A stretch of DNA of 64,000 bases from Quercus robur (Eukaryota; Streptophyta; Magnoliopsida; Fagales; Fagaceae). The notes below the pieces were generated by a model, which did no database searches, had not been told where the DNA came from, and was given only the letters and a program-made list of their open reading frames with translations. The stretch covers positions 92,396,862-92,460,861 of the forward strand of contig NC_065535.1 of assembly GCF_932294415.1 (NCBI RefSeq), given 5' to 3'. Position 1 is the first letter of the stretch. Each line of letters begins with the position of its first letter. Made by a program: the position numbers and the translations under genes. Below, piece after piece: positions 1-10,354 of the stretch.

Positions 1-1244
1 TTTTTATTTTTGGCTAAAACAAGATAAAGTTATTACTAATCTTTGAGTAGTAATTGATACGGACAACAACATTATAAATAATTTTTTAATTATTTTCAGA
101 AAATTATAAAATATTTCAGTGTGTGTTATATCAGTTTAGAAGTTTTATATAATAAAATTTATAATTTTTATAATATTGTTATTTTTTTTATAATGCTTTT
201 AAAAATTTGTACTAATCCTACCAACACTCTAAAGATAGAAATAAAAATAGGAAGTTATATCTTACCAACCCACTACAAGCCTTAGTGATTATTGTACATA
301 GTTCATTTAAAAAAAAAAAAAATGTGATTAGTGTACATAAAGCTTTTTACTTTTTGTTGTTAATGTCGTTTGTTCCTTTGCAACCACATTTATTATTGGC
401 AAACTGTATTCTTTTGCTTTTTCAACCAAATCCAACCCCATAACAGGGTCATGTCGGTTTCACTATTTATATTTCTTTATTCTATTTTTTGTCCCATGTT
501 GATGTTATAATCCCTAATTTTCCATGATGCTATAGTTTCGAGACTAGCTCCTAAAATTTACAGGCCTTACACAAATCAATTTAGCTTTTTTTTATTTTTT
601 TTATTTGCTGAATATCAATTTAGCTTTTTCTAAGGAAGAAGCATATAGTTTTAGATAACTCGGTTTATGTTATCATGCCTTTATGATTAATTTTTCTTTT
701 ATTGTGATATTTATATTATTTTATTATGATAAAAGTTATAATAATATAACTAGTGAAGAGATAAAATAAATAAAGTAATGTTAAGGGAGGTCAAATAGTT
801 AAAAATAGAGCAAATATAGCTCTGCTCTGATCTACTAAAAAGTAAATCTTCGTATACTAAACAAGTATGTCACCAGCCCTAAACTGCTTTCCCTTAGGCC
901 AGCCAGCAACGTTGAAAGTCCAACCACCTGAATCTCCAACAGTGTAGCTGGCTGCATGAGCCATCTCAGAGTGAAGCACAAACATCAACATGCACAGAAA
1001 CACTGTGGCAACCATTGCACTCCCTCTTCCCTGAGCCATTTTTTTGGTTAAAAAATAAAAACTCAAACTTTGAGAGAAACAGAAGCAGAGAAAGATCGTG
1101 TGTATGTGCGTGTGTGTGTGTCGGTGTGAACTTTGCAGAGGAAGATGGCCTTTTTAATGAGGGTGGTAGTGGACTTATGGGCCCATATGTTGAAACATTT
1201 TTCACAGAAAGAGATGGGTCTGGCCAGTGTCATAAATACTTGTT
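1..1244. repeat. Tandem duplication, copy A (plantacyanin unit)
   Basis: This stretch matches 5190-6366 in order and orientation, including intron sequence, exon 1 and about 200 bases upstream of the start codon. Small indels separate the copies: copy A has extra bases near 300-460 and 690-800 and a longer GT tract near 1110. Similarity stops abruptly after the shared CATAAATACTTGTTT at 1230-1244 and 6352-6366, which marks one duplication edge. The other edge lies left of the window. Confidence 0.8.
862..1039 (-). CDS. Plantacyanin copy A, exon 1 only (partial; splice donor altered)
   Basis: Exon 1 of a basic blue (plantacyanin) protein: signal peptide followed by the first part of the cupredoxin domain. 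It is almost identical to exon 1 of copy B (6010-6187), has the same 178-base length from the ATG, and belongs to a tandem duplication in which 1-1244 matches about 5190-6366. The duplicated intron runs off the left edge, so exon 2 is expected just outside the window. At the exon end copy B reads CTTG|GTTAGT, whereas this copy reads CTTGTTTAGT: the donor GT has become TT. Using the next GT would shift the reading frame unless exon 2 compensates. It may therefore be a pseudogene or a mis-spliced copy. One residue near the exon end also differs (GDIL against GDTL). Confidence 0.7.
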
Positions 1245-2054
1245 TAAAACTGTATCCAATGTTATATTATTTAAAAATTTATAAATGTCATTATATTTTA
1301 ATATATTTTACATGGGTCTGGTTAATGTGTGTCATACATTAAGTTTTCGAGAAAATTTTTTCAAAAAATGAAAATTAAGGGCAAACATTAGTAAAATCTA
1401 TTTTATATATATTGAGAAGAAATTTTGAAAGACTTACTACTAGTTATGAACTTTTTAAACTGATTACTACATTGGAGGCTACATAGCTCCATGAATGAAA
1501 TGTGGGATTCTTTCTCGGTTTCTCCAACCAGACATTTCACACATCAAAACTACAGGTCGTTGATACTTGATAGATCCATTAACAAAAGTAGAAACTAAAG
1601 CAAAACATTAGCTTTAACACCACGAAAGCCACAAAATGAGCCTCATTTATGGATCACAATACATCCCAATGGTCGAGAATGATCACACTACATTGGATGC
1701 TGCAATTACTCGAGTCGAGACACATGCATATAACATAACTCTAAAAAATTGACTCGAAAATACCAATATCCATGGCAAACTTAGCGGTGAAGATATACCA
1801 ATTGTAGAAAAAATTCATTGCATTCTTCTTTTTTTACACTGTTTACTATACATCAAGTGTTAGCGTAGGTTGTAGACTAGTAGTGGTAGTTCATGTGTAA
1901 TGGTATATGGTTTCGACTTTAGAGGTTGAAACCTGAAGTTTTTTTTTTTTTTTTGAGAAACAGAAACCTGAAGTTGAAGGTACCACTTTGTTTAATACTA
2001 TTGTTTTGCCTCTCTAGTAAAAGTGTCGGTTGTTTTATAGTTTTATGGACTTGG

Positions 2055-2168
2055 TTTAGGTCCAATGCATCCAGTGCACTGGACCCTAGTCAAATAGTAA
2101 CATGTGTCCAAAAGCGGACACATGTCATCATCTCAACGGGTTCAGTACTACTGAACACTAGACCTAAG
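2055..2168. mobile_element. Small foldback MITE (~115 bp)
   Basis: The two halves are inverted repeats: TTAGGTCCAATGCATCCAGT on the left pairs with the reverse of the right end, which reads TTAGGTCTAGTGTTCAGTAG. The centre contains a perfect 10-bp palindrome arm, ACATGTGTCC...GGACACATGT. No coding capacity. Superfamily not assigned. Confidence 0.55.
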
Positions 2169-2369
2169 ATTGACCCTAGATTTATATACTATTTTAGTTG
2201 AACGAATATTCTTTTTGGGTGTGTTAAATTTATTTCTCCAATGATTCATCCCATGATATAGAACTACGAGTATCACTTGTTTAATCTTCTTCCTTCTTTT
2301 TTTGATAGACTGTTCGGTTGTTTAATATATTATATGTAATTGAAGTTAAAGAAAATATATATGGGTTTT

Positions 2370-2540
2370 ACTAACGTATGCCCAGCATATGTTAATAAAC
2401 CTTTTTAGAAAAAAATTTATTGGAAAAATTGAAAAAGCTGTCAAACTTTTTAATAGCTTTTCCAATTCCCAAAAAAAATTCCTAAAATAAATTGTTAATG
2501 TATGCCCTAAGAACATACATTAACTGGACCCAATATATAT
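2370..2540. mobile_element. Foldback element (~170 bp)
   Basis: The left arm contains TATGCCCAGCATATGTTAAT. The right arm contains GTTAATGTATGCCCTAAG and ends in the inverse of the left arm. AAAAGCT and AGCTTTT lie at matching distances around the centre. The arms are imperfect. No TSD could be fixed by eye. Confidence 0.4.
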
Positions 2541-3554
2541 ATAAGAAAGTTAAAATTTCTAAAAATGAGATCACCCTTCATATTTTTCTTAGAAGTAGCA
2601 ACACTATATATTTTGAGAGATAATGAAACTTCTTACTTATAAAACTGGATTGTTCTCCGTGATTCTTTCTTTCTTTTTTTCTTATTCTTAAATAATTATC
2701 ATAATTTTTCAACTGTCATCTCTATATATTAGTACAATCTTAACTTCCTTATTTTCTTTTTCTTTTATGCCATTTTACAGCTAGAGAGCCTAGTATTATT
2801 ATATTTGGATAATCTTCTGTTTCGATTGCAAATTTAATTCATTCGAGTTTTTATACATAAAATGCTTGGAGATTCAAGAGAGAAGAATTTCTTTTTGCAG
2901 AGTTAGCAACATATATACAGGTCTGAAATTTGCATCTAAACAATTTTTCTTCCCCTCCTTCTCAATAAATTAAATAAAATAATTATCCCTATGATTTGAA
3001 AAAATATATTTCTTTTTTTTTACTTTTAATATTTCCATTCTATGTGTTATGATACTTTTCATTTTTTTTGCTTTTTTCCTTCTTTTTTTTTGGCTTTTTC
3101 TTCACTTCCTTTAATTAATTATCTCTTTAAATGCCTATAGTAATTTAATGAGTCCCAATATATAAGGATGGTCTAATGAATCGCCAAGTAATGAATTGGA
3201 GGAGATGAAAAATTATGGTTTTTTTAATATTTATTTTGCCAATCACTTTTCATTTTTGTTTCTTTTTCTTTAATGTTTTGACAGTTTTTTAAATCATATT
3301 AAGGCATTTAAGGATATGTATAAACTCATTTAATTTATTTCCTTTTCAAGGTTTTAATTTTTTTTCTTTTTTTAAGATTTTAAAAGTATAGAATTTAATT
3401 TACTACACCCTAAATTAAATTGTAATTTTTCTCATTTGAAATTTGAATACAAAGTTTCTCCACCTAAAAAAAAAAAAAAAAAAAAAATTGGATACAATAA
3501 ATATGGTAAAAAACTATTTTTTTTTTTTTAAAAAAAAATTTGATAGTGTCTACA

Positions 3555-3988
3555 AAGCACTAGCATTGGGGCCCCCTAAGGTGCTATTTTACCCACAAAA
3601 CCTATAAAAAGAAGCTCCAACTGAAAATGGGAACCTAAAAATATTTTGCAACCTCTACAGTAAAATTTGGATTTATAAAACTTATTGTAGCAGGATGGGA
3701 ACTTACTTTTCCCATTCTTTAATATATTTTCTCTCTCATCACTCTCCCACTATTTCTTCTCTGTTCCATGCCAATGAGAGAGAGAAGAGTGATGAGAGAA
3801 AGAGAAAATATAATAAAGAATGGGAAAAGTAAGTTCCATCCTCTACGGTAAGTTCCATAAATTCAAACTTACTGTAGCAAGCTGCAAAATATTTTTAGGT
3901 TCCTGTCCCCCACCGAAGCTTCTTTTTATGGGTTTAGTGGATCTAATAGCAACTTAGAGGTTTTACACCTCCAATAATAACGCGCTTA
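3555..3988. mobile_element. Foldback MITE with ~190-bp arms
   Basis: A long near-perfect inverted repeat. The left arm reads CATAAAAAGAAGC-like sequence, CCTAAAAATATTTTGCA, a CTACAGTAA motif and ACTTACTTTTCCCATTCTTT. The right arm gives the same blocks in reverse complement between 3776 and 3960. The centre is a CT/GA-rich palindrome (ctctcatcactctc / gagagtgatgagag). The outer ends are AGCACTAGCATTGG and the reverse of CCAATAATAACGCGCTT. No coding capacity. Confidence 0.7.
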
Positions 3989-4120
3989 CATCCTCAAATA
4001 TTAAGAGCCCATTTGATAGAGGAGTTTGAGTAATATTGTAACTATTGTTTGTAATTTTTTGAAATACATATAAGTAAGTTTCAACAAAAAAATATGTATA
4101 AGTAAAAAGTATATGCCAAC

Positions 4121-4240
4121 GGGGGCTTGGCTCAGCTAGGTATGATTCGTTCGCTCTGCCTAACACACTCAGGTTCGATTCCCGCTACCAGCAGGAGTTT
4201 AATATAACCATAAACACCTTCATTTTTTTTCTAAAAAAAA
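4121..4240 (+). mobile_element. tRNA-derived SINE
   Basis: An A-box-like GGCTCAGCTAGG and a B box CAGGTTCGATTCCCGC lie about 40 bases apart, followed by a T/A-rich tail. The flanks carry a direct repeat, AAGTAAAAAGTAT, at about 4099 and 4244, as expected of a retroposed copy. Confidence 0.65.
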
Positions 4241-4896
4241 AAAGTAAAAAGTATGTAAAAATACATATAATATTGTTTAAAAACTAAAAATATGTGTTTA
4301 AAATGCTCTACCAAACAGAACTTAATGCTCTAAAAAAAATAGGATTTAAACATTAACACTCCGTTGAAAACATCAAAAGATAAAAATCTTGACAGTAAAA
4401 TAAAAAAATAAAAAAATAATAAAAAAAAAACAGCCTTGAAGGTTGAGGAGACAAATGGGACGCCAAAGTTTTTGATTTGCACTTCAATTCACTGCCATGT
4501 ATAGTTATTTATTTATTTTCTGGCGAAATGATGGAATGGGGTATTGTTTGTCGGTCAATATATATGCCCTATTTAATGAGAGATAGTAAACCAATAAAAA
4601 CTCATGAAAAGATGTGGTACTCAGAATTCAGATTAATAATTGAAGAAAAAAAAACCCACAAACCATCTTTTCTTTCAATTTTATTTTTATATAAGACACC
4701 TACTCTGTTTTAAGGTAAGTATAACTCTTACCCATTCACACACATACAACTCTTTTTCTTCCTTCTAATCCTGCTCTCTATTTTATTTCATGATCACTAG
4801 GAAGTAGCAGCAACTAGTGACACTAAACTTTAGACCCAACCAGTAGAAACATACATAAAAAGTCAAAAGAGATAGTTCTCTAATGACACATGTTAA

Positions 4897-6187
4897 TTAG
4901 ATAGCAGTGACAGCAACTTTCATTCCAGATTGACAATGTCCAGCAATACTGCAGATGAAGAAGTTTTGGCCTTTCACAAGTTTGATTTGATCCTTTCCTG
5001 TCTTGTAAACTTTGGAACCTCTTGGTGTTGTGCACGTATTGTAACCGACTTTGTTCACAGCTACCAAGTTGTGTGCTGCAGGACTATAGTTGAACACTGA
5101 AAAGTCAAGTAAAGACAGCCTTCTTGGTTAATATATATCACAAAGTTTGTCATATAACAAAGAAAAGACAAATGATAAAAATTTTTTTTTTTTTCTTTTG
5201 GCTAAAAGAAGATAAAGTTATTACTAATCTTTGAGTAGTAATTGAAATCGACAACATCATAATAAATAATTTTTTTAATTATTTTTAAAAAAATTAGAAA
5301 ATGTTCCGGTGTGTGTTATGTAAGTTTTATAGAATAAAATTTATAATATTTTTAACATTGTTTTTTTTTTTTTTTTTATAATGCTTTTAAAAATTTGTGC
5401 TTATCCTACCAACAATCCATAAAGATAGAAATAAAAATAGGAAGTTATATCTTACCAACCCACTACAAGCTTTGTACATAAAGCTTTTACTTTTTATTGG
5501 TAATGTCGGTTTCACTCTTTATATTTCTTTATTCTATTTTTTCCCCCATGTTGATATTATAATCCCTAATTTTCCATGATGCTATAGTTTCGAGACTAGC
5601 TCCTAAAATTCACAGGCCTAATACACAAATCAATTTAGCTTTGGTTTTTTTTTGCTGAATATCAATTTAGCTTTTTCTAAGGAAGAAGTATATAGTTTTA
5701 GATAACTCGGTTTATGTTATCATGCTCCTATGATTAATTTTCCTTCAATATTTCACTAGATAATGCAAGTAATATCAAGAGCATAATATTTTTCTTTTTC
5801 ATAATTGTTATATGATCTGTTGTGATTGGAACAATATTTTTACGCGGATCCATTTTATTATATAATGATAAACTCATTATTTTCACTGGATCTATTACTA
5901 ATAGACCATATATGCACTTATGAAAATGTTGTCCCTAGACTTATTATTACAAAAATAGAAAGGAAATAAAAGATCTTATATACTAAAGAGTAAAGCTTCA
6001 TATACTAACCAAGTGTGTCACCAGCCCTAAACCGCTTTCCCTTAGGCCAGCCAGCAACGTTGAAAGTCCAACCACCTGAATCTCCAACAGTGTAGCTGGC
6101 TGCATGAGCCATCTCAGAGTGAAGCACAAACATCAACATGCACAGAAACACTGTGGCAACCATTGCACTCCCTCTTCCCTGAGCCAT
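4897..6187 (-). CDS. Plantacyanin (basic blue protein), copy B, two exons
   Basis: Small secreted blue-copper protein of the phytocyanin family, an apoplastic type-1 copper electron carrier. Exon 1 is 6010-6187 and exon 2 is 4897-5096; together they make 378 bases, or 125 residues plus stop. The donor is CTTG|GTTAGT and the acceptor TTTTCAG|TG, splitting a Val codon. Residues 1-29 form a signal peptide ending AHA. Counted from the mature start, the copper ligands fall at His39, Cys79, His84 and Met89, and the disulfide cysteines at 52 and 85, which are exactly the known plantacyanin positions. There is no C-terminal GPI or Pro-rich tail, so it is plantacyanin rather than uclacyanin or stellacyanin. 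It sits in a tandem duplication with copy A. Confidence 0.92.
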
Positions 6188-6366
6188 TTTTTTGGTTAAA
6201 AACTCAAACTTTGAGAGAAACAGAAGCAGAGAAAGGTGTGTGTGTGTGAACTCTGCAGAGGAAGATGGCCTTTTTAATGAGGGTGGTAGTGGACTTATGG
6301 GCCCATATGTTGAAACATTTTTCACAGAAAGAGATGGGTCTGGCCAGTGTCATAAATACTTGTTTG
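5190..6366. repeat. Tandem duplication, copy B (plantacyanin unit)
   Basis: Counterpart of 1-1244. It covers most of the intron, exon 1 and the upstream region of the complete plantacyanin gene. Intron homology starts at the left window edge, so the real unit is longer and probably includes exon 2. Confidence 0.8.
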
Positions 6367-6419
6367 GACTTTAATGTTTGAAGTTGAAATATAGTCCAGA
6401 AACAGGGGTCTTCCACCAT

Positions 6420-7036
6420 TTCAGTTTAAATCCCTGACTCCCTTTCTTTTTGAGACAATTTTTTTTTTCTTTAGCTCTTAAAAATTTGTGACAAAAAATG
6501 GTGTCATCATGTAACCATCATTACGTCCAACCATGACTTCCATTTTAGTACATAATACATATACATTTTTCTAGTTAATTTTATTTGTTGATTTTTGGCA
6601 CTCAGTTTATTTTAGTGTGTTTTAGGAATTTGGATATATTTTCAACTTTTAGCTTATTTTTTATCTTTCAGTTCATGCATAACTTTTTAAAATCTTTTTT
6701 TTTTCTAACAATATTTTCATATCCATTTACTTCTTTAACTAAATAAACTATCTCAAGCAGGCTCTAAATTAATGAAATTTCACCTAAACCTTTTCACTAT
6801 ATTCTTGTAAAGAATATTATATTATAAATAAAAGATAAGATACATAAAAATAAAAAATAAAAAATTAGAAAAATTGTCATATTAACAGATACTCTTAGGA
6901 AAATTGTTAATAAATCAGCTTAGGAAAGTTTTGACAATACTTTTTATAGGATATATTAAAAAAAATCATCAAAAAAATTAATTACTTTTTTCTTTTCTTA
7001 TAAAAATTTTTAAAAATATATCTTAAACCAATGCTC
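6420..7036. other. Intergenic AT-rich stretch
   Basis: Upstream of plantacyanin copy B. I see no gene, RNA or clear repeat, only AT-rich sequence. Confidence 0.5.
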
Positions 7037-7039
7037 TTA

Positions 7040-7200
7040 GAGCATTAGCATTGGGAGTTCCAAAACTCCCAATATCCTATTTTAGAGCATTAAACCACAA
7101 AAAAGATGCATTACCCAAGTTTCCAATTGTAAAATTTTTTACAATCAAGCTATATGTAAGATGTTACTCTAGCAAGTTTCTATTTTTTTAAATTATATTT

Positions 7201-7242
<42 letters not shown>

Positions 7243-7412
7243 AGGGATATATTATTTTTATTGGGTTGTTTATATTATTTTAAGGTATTGTATGTAAAAA
7301 AAAAAAACCTGAAATGTTGGATATATTATAAAGTGAGATGGTATAATAGATAAAATAGTTTTTTAGTTAATAAAATAGAATATTTTTTTGCAATTTGGGA
7401 TACTAATCTATA
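7040..7412. mobile_element. Possible TTA-flanked MITE related to the 8-10.5 kb element
   Basis: It starts TTA-GAGCATTAGCATTGGG, close to the GAGCATTCACATTGGG end of the 7977-10494 element. Its right part (GGGATATATTATTTT ... AGATGGTATAATAGATAAA ... AATAGAATA) parallels the right end of that element. A (CT)n tract lies at 7204-7238. The right boundary and TSD are not clear. Confidence 0.4.
7204..7238. repeat. (CT)n microsatellite
   Basis: An uninterrupted CT dinucleotide run of about 35 bases inside the MITE-like sequence. Confidence 0.9.
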
Positions 7413-8289
7413 TATATATATATATAATAATAGGTGAAACTGAGAGAAACTCAAATTAGAATTCCAAATTAGAGTTCCAATTTTGCGCCATGTGTCCTAA
7501 ATTATTTATTCTTAAAGAGTTTTATTTCTTAATTTTAGAATCAAATATGAGACCACATCATAAATATTCATCCAAGTGAGTTATTAAGTAAAAAAACCGA
7601 AGAGTTTAGAATAAATTAATCATAAAAAATTTAAAATAAAAATAAAAAAGTGTTTCACAATAATTTTAAAATAAAAAAGGACAATTTACATTTTATACTT
7701 AATAATATTCTTACAAAATTTTTTAAAGAGTTAACAAAATATAAAAATGACTATCAATAATATTTGAATTATATATATATGAATTATATTATATATCTTA
7801 TTGTATATATTTAAGTGTATCCATAAATATGCATGTGATTACAAGTTAGTGTTTTAAAGCATCATTAAATTTTCCCTTAGAAGAAAGAACTCACATAAGC
7901 CTATGTCGAGCTTGCCAAGTCAAAAAAGTACAAAAAGGGTTGCATCAAGATCCCATAAATAATCACCAATTTATTAGAGCATTCACATTGGGTCTCTCAA
8001 ATGCCATATGTCGGTATATTTTAGCATCAAAGCTCCAAAAACTCCCGATCCAGTCTTCCAATTGTAAAAAAATTTACCATTGTGCTACAGTACCATCCTA
8101 AATATGGTACTGTAGCTCAATTGCAAAAATGAAATATTGCTTTTTATTCATCCTCTCCCCTGACTCAGTTCTCTCTCTTCAATCTTCATCACTCTCTCTT
8201 TAGTCTTCAAGCTTCATCAATTCAGTCTTCACTTTTCACCATTTTCTTTATTTTTTTCTCTCGTCACCTACCCATCTTCGCCAACCCAT

Positions 8290-8895
8290 CTTCAGTCTTC
8301 GCCGACCCGTCGATGGTTATGGGTTGTTTATGGGTTTGGCTAGGTTTTGGGTTTAATGGGTTCAGGTCTAATGGGTTTCGGGATTGGTTTATTCTAAGTT
8401 GATCGGTGGTTATGATTTGTTGATGCGTTGATCTGTGGTTGATGGTTTTAGTTGCGAAATCGGCGTGGGTCAATGGGTTGTGAAATCGGTGTGGGTCCGG
8501 TGGTTGCAAGATTGGCGTGGATCGACGTGTGTGGTGTTGGCCGTGGGTATGGGTGGTGCTGGGTTTGCTTGCCGTGGGTGGTGTTGGGTTTGCTTCTTTT
8601 TCTTTTTTCTTTTTCTAGTGGTGGTGGGTTTGATGAGTGTGGATGTGGTTGGGTTTGTGATTGATGATGGTGGAGATGGTGATTGGTGGTGGTGGTTTTA
8701 ATGGTTGTTGATTGCTTGCTAATCTGTGGTAGTTGGTGGTTTGTTCGTGGTGGTGGTGATGGGAGTAGGTGGTTGCAATGAATGCTTATGAATCTGGGAT
8801 ATATTATTCTATTTGTGGTGGTTTTAATGGATGTTGATTGCTTGCTAATCTGTGGTAGTTGGTGGTTTGTTCGTGGTGGTGGTGGTGGTGGTGGG
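8290..8895. repeat. TGG/GTGG-rich low-complexity block
   Basis: Dense GGT/TGG repeats such as GGTGGTGGTGGTGG, with internal duplication: TGTTGATTGCTTGCTAATC occurs at 8704-8722 and 8831-8849. Frames across it encode only V/G/W runs and look non-coding. It lies inside the TTA-flanked element. Confidence 0.6.
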
Positions 8896-8896
8896 T

Positions 8897-9156
8897 TTTT
8901 ATTAAAAAATAACTATAAAACCCAATCTATATTATTAGTTAGGCCGTTTGAAACCTATTTGGATTCTAACAATTCGAGTTTTCTGCACTCGATTTTGCTT
9001 AGTGAAGTTGCACTTGGAAATTAAGTGTCTCACACTCGGTTTTCTCAGAGCAAAATCGAGTCCTCTGGATTCGATTTGTTAGAAATGAAATTTGTTTCAA
9101 ACCTTACCTAACTAATAATATAGTTTGATTTTTATAGTTATTTTTTAATAAAATCC
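8897..9156. mobile_element. Nested foldback element (~260 bp)
   Basis: Inverted arms begin TTATTAAAAAATAACTATAAAA and contain ATTATTAGTTAGG, GTTTGAAAC, GGATTC and CGATTTTGCT. The same blocks return in reverse complement toward 9156. It interrupts the GGT-rich block, whose sequence resumes (GGTGGTGATGGGAGTAGATGG) right after it. Confidence 0.65.
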
Positions 9157-9226
9157 GTGGTGGTGATGGGAGTAGATGGTTGCAATGAGTGCTGATGATT
9201 TGAGATATATTATTCTATTTGTAGAT

Positions 9227-10354
9227 GAGACAGGTTTAAACTACACCTTTTTTTTTTTTACCGTAGATTTTTAATAGATTCAATGGTTAGAAAAATAGCA
9301 TTAAATAATTATTTTGTTTCTCTTCTTTATTTATGACAAATTAATTCTATCTTTTTTTCTCTCTTTCTTACCCAATATAAAAAGAAATTCTCTTCTTCTT
9401 TCTCTCACCTATTTTCTCTCTCTTGCTTACCCAAAAAGAAAAACAAAATTCTCTACTTCTTTCTCTCACCGTGATCTGAGTAGAGGAAGAAATGATAAAA
9501 CAAAATGATTTTTTTATGAATTAAAAAAATTACCAAATTAAGAAGCTTAACCAACGCTTTGCAAGAAAAAAAATCCCATGAGATTTTTTAAGTTTTAATT
9601 TTGAGATATTTTTTCCCCGTTTAGGAGACTTGGTTAATTGGTTTTGAATTAGAAATATAAGTATGATGTTTGAGTTATGTTTTGTATGAGGCTTTGCTTT
9701 GTCTCTGTGGATGTCATCTCTATCCATAAAGTTTTCTATCATTTTTTTTAAGAGAGTATGTGAATTAGGAGATTAGGAAAATTGAAACCTCAAAACCATT
9801 TGAAACACAAAACAAGTCTAACGAAGAAGAAGGAACGTTGTCTAACAACAGAAATTTTAGGAAGAAAGGGACACCATTAAAAAAATCCAATATCTAAGGT
9901 TGGTGGTGGCTTTGTCATATCTAATCTAAGAGATTTTGACAACTTATATATTGCAAGAAGAGAGTTTTTAAGTGTTGATTAGTTGAATATGTGACATTCT
10001 AAAAAAACGTTTTCATTTTGTTGTATTAAACTAGTTTTTGGTTGAACACAGAAAACCTTTTCCATTGACCTGCATTTTCCACCATAGAAGAAACGTTGTT
10101 TAACAACTGAAATTTTAGGAAGAAAGGGACACCATTAAACAAAATCCAATGAGATCTATGGAAAGTAATAAACGAGGATAGAGAAAAACTATTATTAATT
10201 AGGTAAATAAGTGGAAAAAAATAATTATTTAATGCAATTTTTCCAACCGTCGGATCTATTAGAAATCTATGATACAGAAAAGGTGTAACTTTATAAGAAT
10301 TACACCAGGTGTAACTTTATAAGAATTACACCAGGTGTAACTTGAACTCATCTC
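9227..10354. mobile_element. Nested MULE-like element (1.13 kb) with 9-bp TSD
   Basis: A perfect 9-bp direct repeat, TTTGTAGAT, flanks it at 9218-9226 and 10355-10363. The ends are inverted: GAGACAGGTTTAAACTACACC against GAGATGAGTTCAAGTTACACC. Homology continues inward through AATAGATTCAATGGTTAG / AATAGATCCGACGGTTGG and GCATTAAATAATTATT. Internal direct repeats (about 9826-9895 and 10087-10152, sharing GAAATTTTAGGAAGAAAGGG) and a CT-rich stretch are present. No transposase was seen, so it is non-autonomous. Confidence 0.75.

Larger units (their letters stand above)
1251..4890. other. Intergenic, AT-rich, with MITE and SINE remnants
   Basis: No gene recognised. It holds three foldback elements (2055-2168, 2370-2540, 3555-3988) and one SINE (4121-4240), each listed separately. 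The rest is AT-rich sequence with T and A homopolymers and no open frame that resembles a protein. Confidence 0.6.

Noticed and set aside
966..1205. Open frame upstream of plantacyanin copy A (also 6005-6325 reading through to an upstream Met)
   Set aside because: It overlaps the leader in both duplicated copies. The conserved plantacyanin start is the later ATG that begins the signal peptide; the extra residues look like translated 5' UTR.
4121..4240. Possible tRNA gene
   Set aside because: A and B boxes are present, but there is no cloverleaf, and it has a tail and flanking direct repeat. It is a SINE. The same reasoning applies to 12228, 16500, 22108, 33165 and 47205.
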